From positions 1-23,818 of the IMG/VR virus record IMGVR_UViG_3300042923_000058: a stretch of DNA of 23,818 nucleotides, one strand, 5' to 3'. The notes beneath the pieces were generated by a model. That model did not search any database, was not told where the DNA came from, and saw only the letters and a list, made by a program, of their open reading frames with translations. This DNA is from a virus. Position numbers and translations under genes: made by a program. Numbering within the stretch: position 1 is the first letter of the stretch; the number at the start of each line of letters is the position of its first letter. Below are positions 1-6,457 of this stretch, in pieces.

Positions 1-201
1 ATTATAGACGGACGGTACCGTAATAAGAAACCCACCATAATAACCAGTAACTACGCATTAGCAGATTTACGGCATGATACCCGGATAACCAACCGGATTA
101 AAGAAAGGGTATATGAAATACCTTTCCCGGAAGAATCTGTAAGAGATTATCTGTCGGAACAGAATAACGCAGCCATGTTTGAAAAGATAAGGAGGAATTG
201 A
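1..201 (+). CDS. DnaC/DnaI-like helicase loader ATPase, C-terminal part
   Basis: Only the last 66 codons are present; the gene enters from the left edge in frame 1 and stops at TGA 199-201. The residues read as the end of an IstB/DnaC-type AAA+ ATPase: a sensor-1-like stretch (PTIITSN, residues 12-18 of the fragment) is followed by an arginine-rich RITNRIKER helix where this family has its C-terminal sensor/arginine region. By family knowledge such proteins load the replicative helicase onto the phage origin in the cytoplasm. AAGGAGG just before the stop serves the next gene, whose ATG begins at 203. The Walker motifs lie outside the window, so the call rests on the C-terminal pattern alone. 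Confidence 0.75.
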   Translation: MIDGRYRNKKPTIITSNYALADLRHDTRITNRIKERVYEIPFPEESVRDYLSEQNNAAMFEKIRRN

Positions 202-202
202 T

Positions 203-601
203 ATGGCAGGAAAGAAATTACTAATAGATGTTTATAACATAAAAACCGGATTAAGGGAGCTTGAAGATGTAAGCATAGAAGATGCTGCAGCACACATGGG
301 AACAGATTTAAAAGATGTTTATCGGTCTACCAATACCGGTCGTATTATACAAAAGAATTACAGAGTACACAAAAAAGGATATCAAACAGAAATTAACAAT
401 CTGCTATATAAACCAGTACCGGCAGCTAAGCATACAACTGACACATTGACTGTCGGAATGCCTAAAACCTTTGGTGAGGAATGGGATGAAATACATAGGA
501 ACAGTAAGCTAATAAAATCAGGTAAAGCAATTATTGTTCCGGTGTTAGTTAAAGGCAAAAGAAAATACCATACAGTAATTCTGGAAGGTGCTGCCGTATG
601 A
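203..601 (+). CDS. Hypothetical phage protein, 132 aa
   Basis: The ATG at 203 is preceded by AAGGAGG (189-195) and lies one base after the stop of the helicase-loader gene, so the two are co-transcribed and probably translationally coupled. The N-terminal half (residues 8-58) has the look of a small DNA-binding module: a strand with the start DVYNIKTG, then SIEDAAAHMGTDLKDVYRS, which resembles the NUMOD1/HTH pattern found beside homing nucleases, then NYRVHKKG. No catalytic motif is visible. The C-terminal 35 residues are basic and strand-rich. I do not recognise the family. A DNA-binding accessory role is only a guess from the helix pattern. Confidence 0.75.
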   Translation: MAGKKLLIDVYNIKTGLRELEDVSIEDAAAHMGTDLKDVYRSTNTGRIIQKNYRVHKKGYQTEINNLLYKPVPAAKHTTDTLTVGMPKTFGEEWDEIHRNSKLIKSGKAIIVPVLVKGKRKYHTVILEGAAV

Positions 602-705
602 AGTTCGTAAAAATAGCAGGTAAGAAAAAAGTAACCCAGAGCGGTAAGAACGGGAACATGAATAAATTTATTTACAGCGGAGTTAAGAGGAAAGGGAGAA
701 GGTGA
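598..705 (+). CDS. Small basic peptide, 35 aa
   Basis: The start ATG overlaps the stop of the preceding gene in an ATGA junction (598-601), typical of translational coupling, and the frame stays open to TGA 703-705. The peptide is very basic (about a third Lys/Arg) with few acidic residues and ends KRKGRR. It has no recognisable domain. Its 3' end leads directly into the ribosome-binding site of the methyltransferase, so part of its role could be to couple translation into that gene. It is short, but the ATGA overlap and tight packing favour a real gene. Confidence 0.5.
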   Translation: MKFVKIAGKKKVTQSGKNGNMNKFIYSGVKRKGRR

Positions 706-709
706 ATCA

Positions 710-2059
710 GTGCTAACATTTTTAGATTTCTTTGCAGGTGCGGGAGGATTCCGCAGAGGAATGGAGCTAGCTGGTCATAAATGTTTAGGGTTTTGCGAAT
801 GGGACCCGTTTCCTGTTAAAAGTTATAAAGCTATGCACCTGATTACAGATGAACAATATAAATATCTTTTGTCATTACCGTTTAAAGAACGACAGAAAGA
901 AATAGATAAGGAGGAATATTTCAATGGAGAATGGTACTCAAATGATGTTAGAGCAGTGGATGCCGGAAGCATGCCCAGAGCAGATGTGTGGTGTTTCGGA
1001 TTCCCCTGCCAGGACATTAGTATTGCAGGAAAGCAACTCGGATTTAATGGAAACCGTTCGTCTCTGTTTTTCACAGTTACAAGGATTATTAGAGATACAA
1101 GGGAAGAAGATAGACCCACAACCTTATTTATTGAGAACGTTAAAAACCTACTTAGTGTTAATGGAGGAATCGACTTCCTTAAACTTCTCATTGAACTGGA
1201 TGAAATCGGCTACGATGCAGAATGGCAAGTTCTTAACTCTAAAGACTTCGGTGTTCCCCAAAACAGGGAAAGGGTGTTCATTGTCGGACATATTAGAGGA
1301 CGAAGTAGACGAGAAGTATTTCCTATCGGTGGAACAGACACGAAAGCTAGTATTATCGAAGAATTAAAAATAAATGACAATAGACATTCCTCACTAATGA
1401 ATAGTGTTTTAAACACACAAGGCATATCACCTGCATTAGATTGCATGCAAGGTGGAAACCGACAACCAAAAGTGTTATTAATGGGAAATGTAAATCCGAG
1501 TGGTAACGGTATGAATGGTAATGTTTTTGATTCAAGAGGATTATCTCCAACTCTTACAACCAATAAAGGCGAGGGAAGTAAAATAATGGTCCGTGAAGCT
1601 ACCAAGCAAGGATATGCCATAGCAGAACCAGGAGACAGTATAAACCTTGAACAACCAAACAGTGCGACAAGACGAGGAAGAGTGGGTAAAGGTATTGAAC
1701 AAACATTAACAACACAATGTAACCAAGCAGTACTGAGACCGGTTAGAACTGAATACGGAAAAGAAATCAGAAAGGATTATGAAGCTGGGAATATTGAAAT
1801 TAGCAGACATGAGTTCTTAAGGCTAGAACAACGAACAGATGGTGTCACAAATACAGTATCAACTGTTCAAAAAGATAATTTACTAGTAGATGGGTTAAGA
1901 ATCCGCAAATTGACACCTAGAGAATGCTTTCGTCTCCAAGGATGGGAAGATGCATATTTTGAAAGAGCAGCTATGGTAAATTCGGACAGCCAGTTGTATA
2001 AGCAAGCAGGCAATGGTGTAACAGTTAATGTAATACAGGCAATAGCAGAGAGGTTATGA
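710..2059 (+). CDS. DNA (cytosine-5-)-methyltransferase
   Basis: A complete 449-residue C5 methyltransferase that transfers a methyl group from S-adenosylmethionine to cytosine in a specific DNA site. Conserved motifs occur in the canonical order: motif I FAGAGGF (8-14), motif IV GFPCQD with catalytic Cys100, motif VI ENVKNL (142-147), motif VIII QNRERVF (185-191), motif IX RKLTPRECFRLQG (399-411) and motif X QAGNGV (432-437). The target-recognition region (about 200-395) is long and contains four similar short units, described under findings. The start is GTG at 710 behind GGGAGAAGG. No restriction enzyme gene is adjacent, so the likely role is protection of phage DNA from host restriction, or regulation. 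The recognition site cannot be read from the sequence. Confidence 0.95.
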   Translation: MLTFLDFFAGAGGFRRGMELAGHKCLGFCEWDPFPVKSYKAMHLITDEQYKYLLSLPFKERQKEIDKEEYFNGEWYSNDVRAVDAGSMPRADVWCFGFPCQDISIAGKQLGFNGNRSSLFFTVTRIIRDTREEDRPTTLFIENVKNLLSVNGGIDFLKLLIELDEIGYDAEWQVLNSKDFGVPQNRERVFIVGHIRGRSRREVFPIGGTDTKASIIEELKINDNRHSSLMNSVLNTQGISPALDCMQGGNRQPKVLLMGNVNPSGNGMNGNVFDSRGLSPTLTTNKGEGSKIMVREATKQGYAIAEPGDSINLEQPNSATRRGRVGKGIEQTLTTQCNQAVLRPVRTEYGKEIRKDYEAGNIEISRHEFLRLEQRTDGVTNTVSTVQKDNLLVDGLRIRKLTPRECFRLQGWEDAYFERAAMVNSDSQLYKQAGNGVTVNVIQAIAERL

Positions 2060-2121
2060 CCATCTTTGACTATCCAGAAGTATTACCATAGTCGGTTAGG
2101 AGAACCGGGAAGGAGTTATAT

Positions 2122-2418
2122 ATGGATTTAATAAGCCGTAAGGCAGTAATAGAAGAAATACAGCTAATTGAAAAGTCTCTCATGAAGGATAAAGAGGAAG
2201 CCAAAAAGACAGGAGATGAAGAGATTATATTTGCGATTGATAGCCAATTGAGTGGATTATGGTTGGCAAGGTGCAAAGTAGGTGATATCAAAATTGCCTA
2301 TGATGTGGATAAGGTAGTGGAAGATATTCAAAAATGTGGTAAGTCTTTTCCGTTCGGAACATGGCACGACATGCTAGAAGAAGCGGTGGAAATTGTGAAA
2401 GGTGGGTTTGAGGAATGA
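2122..2418 (+). CDS. Hypothetical phage protein, 98 aa
   Basis: This begins at ATG 2122 behind GGAAGGAG after a 62-base gap that contains a small hairpin (CGGTT 2093-2097 with AACCG 2103-2107). The N-terminus MDLISRKAVIEEI and the segment AYDVDKVVEDI match a common type of small early protein in Clostridia phages that has no assigned function. The protein is acidic, helical and lacks membrane segments or metal motifs. Its stop overlaps the ATG of the next gene by four bases (ATGA, 2415-2418), so the two are translated as a unit. Confidence 0.8.
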   Translation: MDLISRKAVIEEIQLIEKSLMKDKEEAKKTGDEEIIFAIDSQLSGLWLARCKVGDIKIAYDVDKVVEDIQKCGKSFPFGTWHDMLEEAVEIVKGGFEE

Positions 2419-2783
2419 ATATAGAGATAGAAAAGGCTATTGAACAACTAAAATCTTTAAAAGAAATATGCTTATATGGCGAGGATGGACACGAACCACC
2501 GCTTGTAGCAATAGAGCTTTCTAAAGTCTATGATTTAGCCATAACCGCCCTAGAAGCACAGAAAGACGATGCGTGGATTCCCGTAACGGAAAGATTACCG
2601 GAAGAAACAGGACATTACAAGGTAACCGTAAAGTATAAGAGAGATGGAACAACACAAACGGAAAAAATGCTCTTTATGGGTAAGGAATTTGGTTTAATGA
2701 AGTGGAAAAATGATTATGAACGTTATTGTGATGTAACAGCATGGAAACCCCTTGATGAACCATATGAGGAGGAACAGCCATGA
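2415..2783 (+). CDS. DUF551 domain protein, 122 aa
   Basis: The N-terminal 45 residues form a helical segment of the kind seen in many phage proteins (IEKAIEQLKSLKE ... YDLAITALEAQ). From residue 54 the DUF551 signature appears: WIPVTERLPEE at 54-64, and VTAWKPLDEPY near the C-terminus. DUF551 proteins are widespread in phages and their function is unknown. The gene is coupled on both sides by ATGA overlaps, with 2122-2418 upstream and the small gene at 2780 downstream. Confidence 0.85.
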   Translation: MNIEIEKAIEQLKSLKEICLYGEDGHEPPLVAIELSKVYDLAITALEAQKDDAWIPVTERLPEETGHYKVTVKYKRDGTTQTEKMLFMGKEFGLMKWKNDYERYCDVTAWKPLDEPYEEEQP

Positions 2784-2938
2784 AACGAAGAACATCCACC
2801 CTTGGCCAACCTGCCGAGCTTAAAGCAGATACACAAAGCCAGTATGGCGAGTACATAAAGCATCCGAGTAAGATTAATCCGGTGTTTACTAATAAGCCTT
2901 ATTTAGGAAAGGAAGATAAGAATGGGAAGAGAGATTAA
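2780..2938 (+). CDS. Small hypothetical protein, 52 aa
   Basis: ATG 2780 overlaps the stop of the DUF551 gene (ATGA 2780-2783) and has GAGGAGGAA about 8 bases upstream, a strong ribosome-binding site. The frame runs to TAA 2936-2938 and overlaps the start of the YopX gene by 17 bases. The peptide is basic and polar (begins MKRRTSTLGQ, ends KEDKNGKRD) and has no recognised domain. Confidence 0.6.
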   Translation: MKRRTSTLGQPAELKADTQSQYGEYIKHPSKINPVFTNKPYLGKEDKNGKRD

Positions 2939-3365
2939 ACTAAGAGTGTGGGATAAAGAAGATAAGAAATTCCTTGAACACTGCTTTGAATCAGAGGAAG
3001 ACAGATTTAACAAAGGAATGGCAATGATACGCTGGAACAGTGAAGGAAAGATATGGTTTACACTGAGTGGATACAGGGATGATGATGGAAACCCTTATCA
3101 AATCGATGCAGAAATTACGGAATATACCGGAGTGAATGATAAGAATGGTAGAGGGGTTTATACAGGCGACATTGTAAGCGTATGGAGAGATGGTTCACAT
3201 AGAATATTTACGGTCCAGTGGAGAGCCGAGGGAGTACCTATGTATATTTTATATCCTCAACCATTGAATGAAGATTTCTGGCATTTAAGGTCAGACATGG
3301 AAATGAGCTGGGAAGTAATCGGCAACATCTATGATAATCCAGAACTATTACAGGAGGTAGATTAA
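2922..3365 (+). CDS. YopX family protein
   Basis: This 147-residue protein shows the YopX pattern: MGREIKLRVWDKEDKKFL at the N-terminus and EYTGVNDKNGRGVYTGDIVSV at about residues 68-88, followed by a beta-rich C-terminal half with an SH3-like look. YopX was named from Bacillus phage SPbeta and is common in Firmicutes phages; its biochemical function is not established. The length is normal for the family. It starts inside the end of the preceding small gene, behind GGAAAGGAAG, and its stop shares one base with the next ATG (TAATG, 3363-3367). Confidence 0.92.
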   Translation: MGREIKLRVWDKEDKKFLEHCFESEEDRFNKGMAMIRWNSEGKIWFTLSGYRDDDGNPYQIDAEITEYTGVNDKNGRGVYTGDIVSVWRDGSHRIFTVQWRAEGVPMYILYPQPLNEDFWHLRSDMEMSWEVIGNIYDNPELLQEVD

Positions 3366-3607
3366 TGGCAGAAAGAATCTATAACCGATTCTTAGTAATA
3401 AAAAATAAAGATGCTGAAAAATACTTAACCAAAGAAGAGAAAGAATACTTAACAAATATGCTAGTGGCTATCACAAATGGCAGAGCCAGGGATGGAAAAA
3501 AACGAGAGAATACTTACCTTGTGTGCAACACCAATGAATCCTATTCTGATAAAGTACTAGAAGTTATCTTGCAAGGGGAAACCGATAAGGAGGTATCCAA
3601 TGAATAA
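3365..3607 (+). CDS. Hypothetical phage protein, 80 aa
   Basis: ATG 3365 overlaps the YopX stop by one base and sits behind CAGGAGG. The protein is charged, with a Lys/Glu-rich central helix (residues about 16-40), and has no metal, membrane or nuclease motif. It resembles small early phage proteins of unknown function. Its 3' end overlaps the next gene by eight bases, and AAGGAGG within its last codons provides that gene's ribosome-binding site. Confidence 0.75.
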   Translation: MAERIYNRFLVIKNKDAEKYLTKEEKEYLTNMLVAITNGRARDGKKRENTYLVCNTNESYSDKVLEVILQGETDKEVSNE

Positions 3608-3956
3608 GGATAATATTATAAAATGGATTGACGAAGAAATAAAAAGAGAAAAAGCTGTACTAGGAAATGACGGTTGCTTTGTAGGAGAAGTAAAAGGCAC
3701 ATTACTAGGAAGAATACAAGAAGCAGAAAGAATAAAAGAATATATCCAGTCAGAGCCGGAAGAAACTAAAGGGGTCGAAATCGATACCTTTAAGAATAAC
3801 TTTGATGTGATTACGGAATCACCGGAGAGATTAGCTGAGTATTTTTATGATGTTAATAAGCTCTATGCTGAAAGTCTTGGAATGAATATGAAACAAAGCA
3901 AAGATGATGGAGTTGCAGAATTCATAAAATGGCTTAATGAAAAGGCAGGTGAATGA
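3600..3956 (+). CDS. Hypothetical phage protein, 118 aa
   Basis: A helical acidic protein with two recognisable parts. An N-terminal segment of about 45 residues contains KGTLLGRIQEAERIKEYI. A C-terminal segment (about 62-118) contains NFDVITESPERLAEYFYD and ends EFIKWLNEKAGE; this resembles small Firmicutes phage proteins that carry a 'ITESPE..A' motif and a terminal WLN. The function is unknown. Start ATG 3600 lies behind AAGGAGG. The last codons and the junction after the stop belong to a 19-base sequence repeated at 4216-4234. Confidence 0.75.
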   Translation: MNKDNIIKWIDEEIKREKAVLGNDGCFVGEVKGTLLGRIQEAERIKEYIQSEPEETKGVEIDTFKNNFDVITESPERLAEYFYDVNKLYAESLGMNMKQSKDDGVAEFIKWLNEKAGE

Positions 3957-3960
3957 TATG
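3942..3960 (+). repeat. Direct repeat copy 1 (19 bp gene-junction repeat)
   Basis: AAGGCAGGTGAATGATATG occurs here and, identically, at 4216-4234. Each copy contains the last codons and stop of one gene, the ribosome-binding site, and the ATG of the next gene. Such repeated junctions are likely substrates for modular exchange of small genes. Confidence 0.85.
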
Positions 3961-4230
3961 TACAGATTAGATTGCAATATTGATAGATACCCTTTTACTG
4001 GGAAAATGACAGTGAATATCCCAGTAGTAGCTTCTACGAAAGAGTGGCTTAATAAATACTATAATGGAGCAGAAAATGTTGAACAGGTAAGTGGAGTTAC
4101 AAGAGGAAAAGAATATCTAATAACAGAAGTTGAAGGCTTTGGGGATGTATTTGATGTTACATTTGAAGATGATTTTGGAAACCAACAGACTTTAGGCTCC
4201 TTCTTCTTTGAAGATAAGGCAGGTGAATGA
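3958..4230 (+). CDS. Hypothetical phage protein, 90 aa
   Basis: I chose ATG 3958, two bases after the upstream stop and 8 bases after AGGCAGGTG. An in-frame ATG at 3937 lies inside the previous gene without a good ribosome-binding site. The product is acidic and strand-rich (VTRGKEYLITEVEGFGDVFDVTFEDDFG at about 42-69), consistent with a small beta-barrel or SH3-like fold, but I recognise no family. Its end (DKAGE) and the following junction repeat those of the previous gene (EKAGE) almost exactly, which suggests duplication or recombination at gene borders. Confidence 0.75.
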   Translation: MYRLDCNIDRYPFTGKMTVNIPVVASTKEWLNKYYNGAENVEQVSGVTRGKEYLITEVEGFGDVFDVTFEDDFGNQQTLGSFFFEDKAGE

Positions 4231-4234
4231 TATG
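4216..4234 (+). repeat. Direct repeat copy 2 (19 bp gene-junction repeat)
   Basis: This is identical over 19 bases to 3942-3960. The gene between the two copies (3958-4230) is thus bounded by a perfect direct repeat, and recombination between copies would delete it precisely and in frame. Confidence 0.85.
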
Positions 4235-4642
4235 GAGAGACTGAAAAGTATTTGGCTCAACATGAAGCAAAGATGTGATAATACTAAAAGACCAGATTAC
4301 CAATACTATGGTGGAAAAGGAATTAAATATTGTGATGAATGGACCAATTCAAAAGAATTTTACCTATGGGCAATGAGCAATGGATATAAAGATAATCTTA
4401 CATTGGAAAGAAAGAATATCGAAGAAAATTACTGCACTGAAAATTGCATATGGATAACATTTGCAGAACAACGATTAAATACGTCTCAGTCCAGAAAAAT
4501 AACAATAAATAGAAAGACGCAATGTTTAAAAAGTTGGTGTGAGGAATATGAAGTTAATTATCAAACTGTATATATGAGAATTAAAAGAGGGATGAACGAA
4601 GTGGATGCACTAAATTATCAAAATAAAAGGAAGGTGAGTTAA
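4232..4642 (+). CDS. AP2/HNH-like phage DNA-binding protein, 136 aa
   Basis: The start is taken as ATG 4232, in the repeated junction AGGTGAATGATATG. Residues 1-75 follow a pattern common in phage AP2/HNH-type proteins: LKSIWLNMKQRCDN, YYGGKGIKYCDEW (25-37), NLTLERKNIEENYCTENCIWIT. In relatives the last part usually reads T(I/L)DRIDNxGNYxPxNCRW. Here the Asp is Glu and no clear catalytic His is seen, so nuclease activity is doubtful. Residues 95-130 look like an HTH module (LKSWCEEYEVNYQTVYMRIKRG). The sequence is more A-rich than its neighbours. Its first residues MERL match those of the next gene, suggesting insertion at that start (see findings). Confidence 0.7.
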   Translation: MERLKSIWLNMKQRCDNTKRPDYQYYGGKGIKYCDEWTNSKEFYLWAMSNGYKDNLTLERKNIEENYCTENCIWITFAEQRLNTSQSRKITINRKTQCLKSWCEEYEVNYQTVYMRIKRGMNEVDALNYQNKRKVS

Positions 4643-5011
4643 TTGGAGAGACTAACAGTTAAAAATATTAATACTGGATTGCCTTGTTTAAATGGTGAAA
4701 TTGAGTTTATACCAATATCAAAAGATTGTATTCCATTATTGCAGAAAGGAATTACAAAATTATCTGCATATGAGGATACAGGACTTACACCAGATGATAT
4801 AAAGGCAATACAGCAGAGAAATGAATTTTTAGAGGTACAAAACAATGTACTGAGGGATGAATATCAGCAATGGAACAAAGAAGCCCTTACATATGCCAAC
4901 CAGCTCGGTATGCTGCGGATTTATCTTGATGACAACTATATGAATCTGGATGAGATGCTTGAAGCTGCGGAAAAGCAGATTAAGTCTCCAAGTACCACTG
5001 ATGCACCTTAA
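4643..5011 (+). CDS. Hypothetical phage protein with YEDTGLTP motif, 122 aa
   Basis: The start is TTG 4643, immediately after the previous stop (TAA 4640-4642) and behind GGAAGGTG. Residues 1-55 match a frequent early phage protein type (MERLTVKN ... LQKGITKLSAYEDTGLTPDDI). The rest is a predicted coiled coil (about 57-112). The function is unknown. The 3' end overlaps the convergent minus-strand gene by 32 bases, and the last residues (SPSTTDAP) look non-conserved. The original C-terminus may have been altered when the minus-strand cassette arrived. Confidence 0.75.
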   Translation: MERLTVKNINTGLPCLNGEIEFIPISKDCIPLLQKGITKLSAYEDTGLTPDDIKAIQQRNEFLEVQNNVLRDEYQQWNKEALTYANQLGMLRIYLDDNYMNLDEMLEAAEKQIKSPSTTDAP

Positions 5012-5261
5012 CATAATAATTAAGAGTACACTCTCTACGCTGTGTACCGGACATATAGAACACCCTGTAAGACAAGCCACCCTTTATATCCTTTGTGTAC
5101 TTTACACCGTATATTTTGACACGTTGGGGGATATCATACATATCCTTTACAACCATCTGCAACGGTAACATTTCACCAGTACTTTTAAAGGATACGGCAA
5201 CGCTTACAGGGACACCTATATAATTAATTTGTTCGGATTTACGTTCTTCGTGGAATGCCAT
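4980..5261 (-). CDS. Hypothetical protein, minus-strand moron-like gene, 93 aa
   Basis: This is the only convincing minus-strand gene in the window. ATG (5261-5259) is preceded by GGAGGTG and a near-consensus promoter (separate entry). The product is soluble, strand-rich and basic, starting MAFHEERKSEQINYIGVPVSVAV and ending YYVKVHQWYLET. It resembles small conserved Firmicutes proteins of unknown function. No signal peptide or membrane segment is present. Independent promoter, opposite strand and placement inside an early operon fit a moron, a gene expressed from a prophage independently of the lytic programme. What it does for the phage or host cannot be told from sequence. Confidence 0.75.
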   Translation of the reverse strand: MAFHEERKSEQINYIGVPVSVAVSFKSTGEMLPLQMVVKDMYDIPQRVKIYGVKYTKDIKGGLSYRVFYMSGTQRRECTLNYYVKVHQWYLET

Positions 5262-5278
5262 AGTACACCTCCACGGAT

Positions 5279-5307
5279 ATTATACAAACAATTGTTCGCG
5301 TTAGCAA
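5279..5307 (-). promoter_or_regulatory. Sigma-A type promoter for the minus-strand gene
   Basis: Read on the minus strand, TTGCTA (5307-5302) and a perfect TATAAT (5284-5279) are separated by exactly 17 bases. The predicted start near 5272 lies at the GGAGGTG ribosome-binding site (5272-5266), giving a leader of only about 10 bases before the ATG at 5261. Four of six -35 positions match consensus. Confidence 0.8.
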
Positions 5308-5333
5308 GGGGGAGAGAAAGGAAAGGTAAAATA

Positions 5334-5603
5334 ATGCATGAATTTAATATTAACTACATGGTAAAAGTTAAACTTACAGATTACGGAAGAGATATATATT
5401 ACCATCAGTACGACGCACTAAACAGCAAATGCAATAGAATCATAAATGAACCAAGGTTTCCTAAAACAGATGAAAATGGATATACAAGCTTTCAATTATG
5501 GAATCTCATGGAACTATATGGTCCTTATATGAAATTAGCTGCTTCATTACCATTTGAAACCAATATTTTTATTGAGGATAAGGCGGTGAATAAGGATGAA
5601 TGA
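5334..5603 (+). CDS. Hypothetical phage protein, 89 aa
   Basis: An in-frame start is possible further upstream (5229), but that extension overlaps the minus-strand gene and its promoter. ATG 5334 has GAAAGGAAAGG about 5 bases upstream and gives the family-like start MHEFNINYMVKVKLTDYGRDIYYHQYD. With GYTSFQLWNLMELYGPYM near residues 50-67, this matches a small protein common in Clostridia phages, function unknown. Its last codons overlap the next gene by eight bases. Confidence 0.85.
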   Translation: MHEFNINYMVKVKLTDYGRDIYYHQYDALNSKCNRIINEPRFPKTDENGYTSFQLWNLMELYGPYMKLAASLPFETNIFIEDKAVNKDE

Positions 5604-5925
5604 TATTGATAAAGCAATTGAAAACCATAAAAAATGTGTGGAGTACATAGAAAAAGATTTGCAATGCCAAGACGAAGAATTATATAAAATGGATAAGCCG
5701 ACCAGAGATGAAATAGAAAGCGCGAAAAGAGATCATTTGCTAGCAATCAAGGCGTTGGAAAAGCAGGTAGCAAAGAATCCAATAGAAATAAAAGAAAGAC
5801 ACAACTTTTCAGGAGATGTAATTTATAAAGATGGTTACTGCCCAGATTGTAAAAATGAAATATCAAGCAGTTATAGATTCTGTACTCTCTGCGGTCAGAA
5901 ATTAGATTGGAGTGATAAACCATGA
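5596..5925 (+). CDS. Zinc-ribbon phage protein, 109 aa
   Basis: The first 60 residues form a charged coiled coil (MNDIDKAIENHKKCVEYIEK onward). The C-terminus is a zinc ribbon: Cys82-Pro-Asp-Cys85 and Cys96-Thr-Leu-Cys99, with the typical ending CGQKLDW. By analogy to small zinc-ribbon phage proteins it may bind nucleic acid or protein; nothing more specific is supported. ATG 5596 lies behind GATAAGGCGGTGAATAAGG. The stop overlaps the next ATG (ATGA, 5922-5925). Confidence 0.85.
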   Translation: MNDIDKAIENHKKCVEYIEKDLQCQDEELYKMDKPTRDEIESAKRDHLLAIKALEKQVAKNPIEIKERHNFSGDVIYKDGYCPDCKNEISSSYRFCTLCGQKLDWSDKP

Positions 5926-6050
5926 ACTGTGAACGCTGCCATTTAGAAGATACCAACGATTGTAAGAAATGCGATCCGGCGGAGGATGCGTTGGAGCAGA
6001 TATTGGAGAAAGAAGCTAATAAGATTAATGGAAAGGAGGAATCTGATTGA
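5922..6050 (+). CDS. Small four-cysteine peptide, 42 aa
   Basis: This starts at ATG 5922 in an ATGA overlap with the zinc-ribbon gene and ends at TGA 6048-6050. Four cysteines form two CxxC pairs (Cys3/Cys6 and Cys14/Cys17) in the first 18 residues, a compact metal-binding knuckle, followed by an acidic helix. The last codons carry AAAGGAGGA, the ribosome-binding site of the regulator gene, whose TTG start overlaps the stop. Confidence 0.7.
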   Translation: MNCERCHLEDTNDCKKCDPAEDALEQILEKEANKINGKEESD

Positions 6051-6457
6051 TTAGAAAAGACTTGGAACAGTACTTAAGGTTACAACTGGAAATTAAAACC
6101 TTGGAAAGCCGGATAGATAAACTAAGAGACCGCGAGATAGAAGTTATCAGTGGAAAGGTTAAAGCATCTATGAGTGAGTTTCCTTACACAGAATACCGTG
6201 TTGGAGTGCTTATGGAAGAACCAAAGGCATCAACAGAAAGAGATACTCTTATAGCCATATACGAAAGGCGCATTATTAAAGCTAGAGAATTGTCAGTAAA
6301 GATAGAAACTTTTATAGACGGTATAGAGGATTGCGGAGACAGGCTGGTATTTCAGTACAGGTACATAGATGGATTAGGGACTTTGGTCGTAGCGGAGAAA
6401 TTAAACTACACAAAGGGGAGAATATCGCAAATAATTGGCAAATATATCAAAGATTAA
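6047..6457 (+). CDS. Sigma-region-4-like late transcription regulator, 136 aa
   Basis: The start is TTG 6047, overlapping the upstream stop and behind AAAGGAGGA. The N-terminal half is a coiled coil (residues 5-35, LRLQLEIKTLESRIDKLRDRE) with a second helix at about 63-92. The C-terminal 40 residues form an HTH like sigma factor region 4: LVFQYRYIDGLGTLVVAEKLNYTKGRISQII. This architecture and the position at the early/late boundary match the ArpU/RinA/DUF1492-type regulators of Gram-positive phages, which activate the packaging and structural operon. The natural target is the promoter just downstream at 6481. Assignment to one of these families is by pattern, not by search. Confidence 0.82.
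   Translation: MIRKDLEQYLRLQLEIKTLESRIDKLRDREIEVISGKVKASMSEFPYTEYRVGVLMEEPKASTERDTLIAIYERRIIKARELSVKIETFIDGIEDCGDRLVFQYRYIDGLGTLVVAEKLNYTKGRISQIIGKYIKD

Noticed and set aside
924-1367. Plus-strand frame of 147 codons inside the methyltransferase gene
   Set aside because: It overlaps the motif IV to VIII coding region in another frame. The methyltransferase motifs prove which frame is used.
5026-5047. Inverted repeat GTACAC / GTGTAC as a terminator or operator between convergent genes
   Set aside because: The loop is 10 bases, there is no T-run on either strand, and it lies within the minus-strand coding region.
5229-5333. Upstream extension of the 5334-5603 gene
   Set aside because: The extension would overlap the minus-strand gene and its promoter, encodes an atypical N-terminus and has no better ribosome-binding site than ATG 5334.
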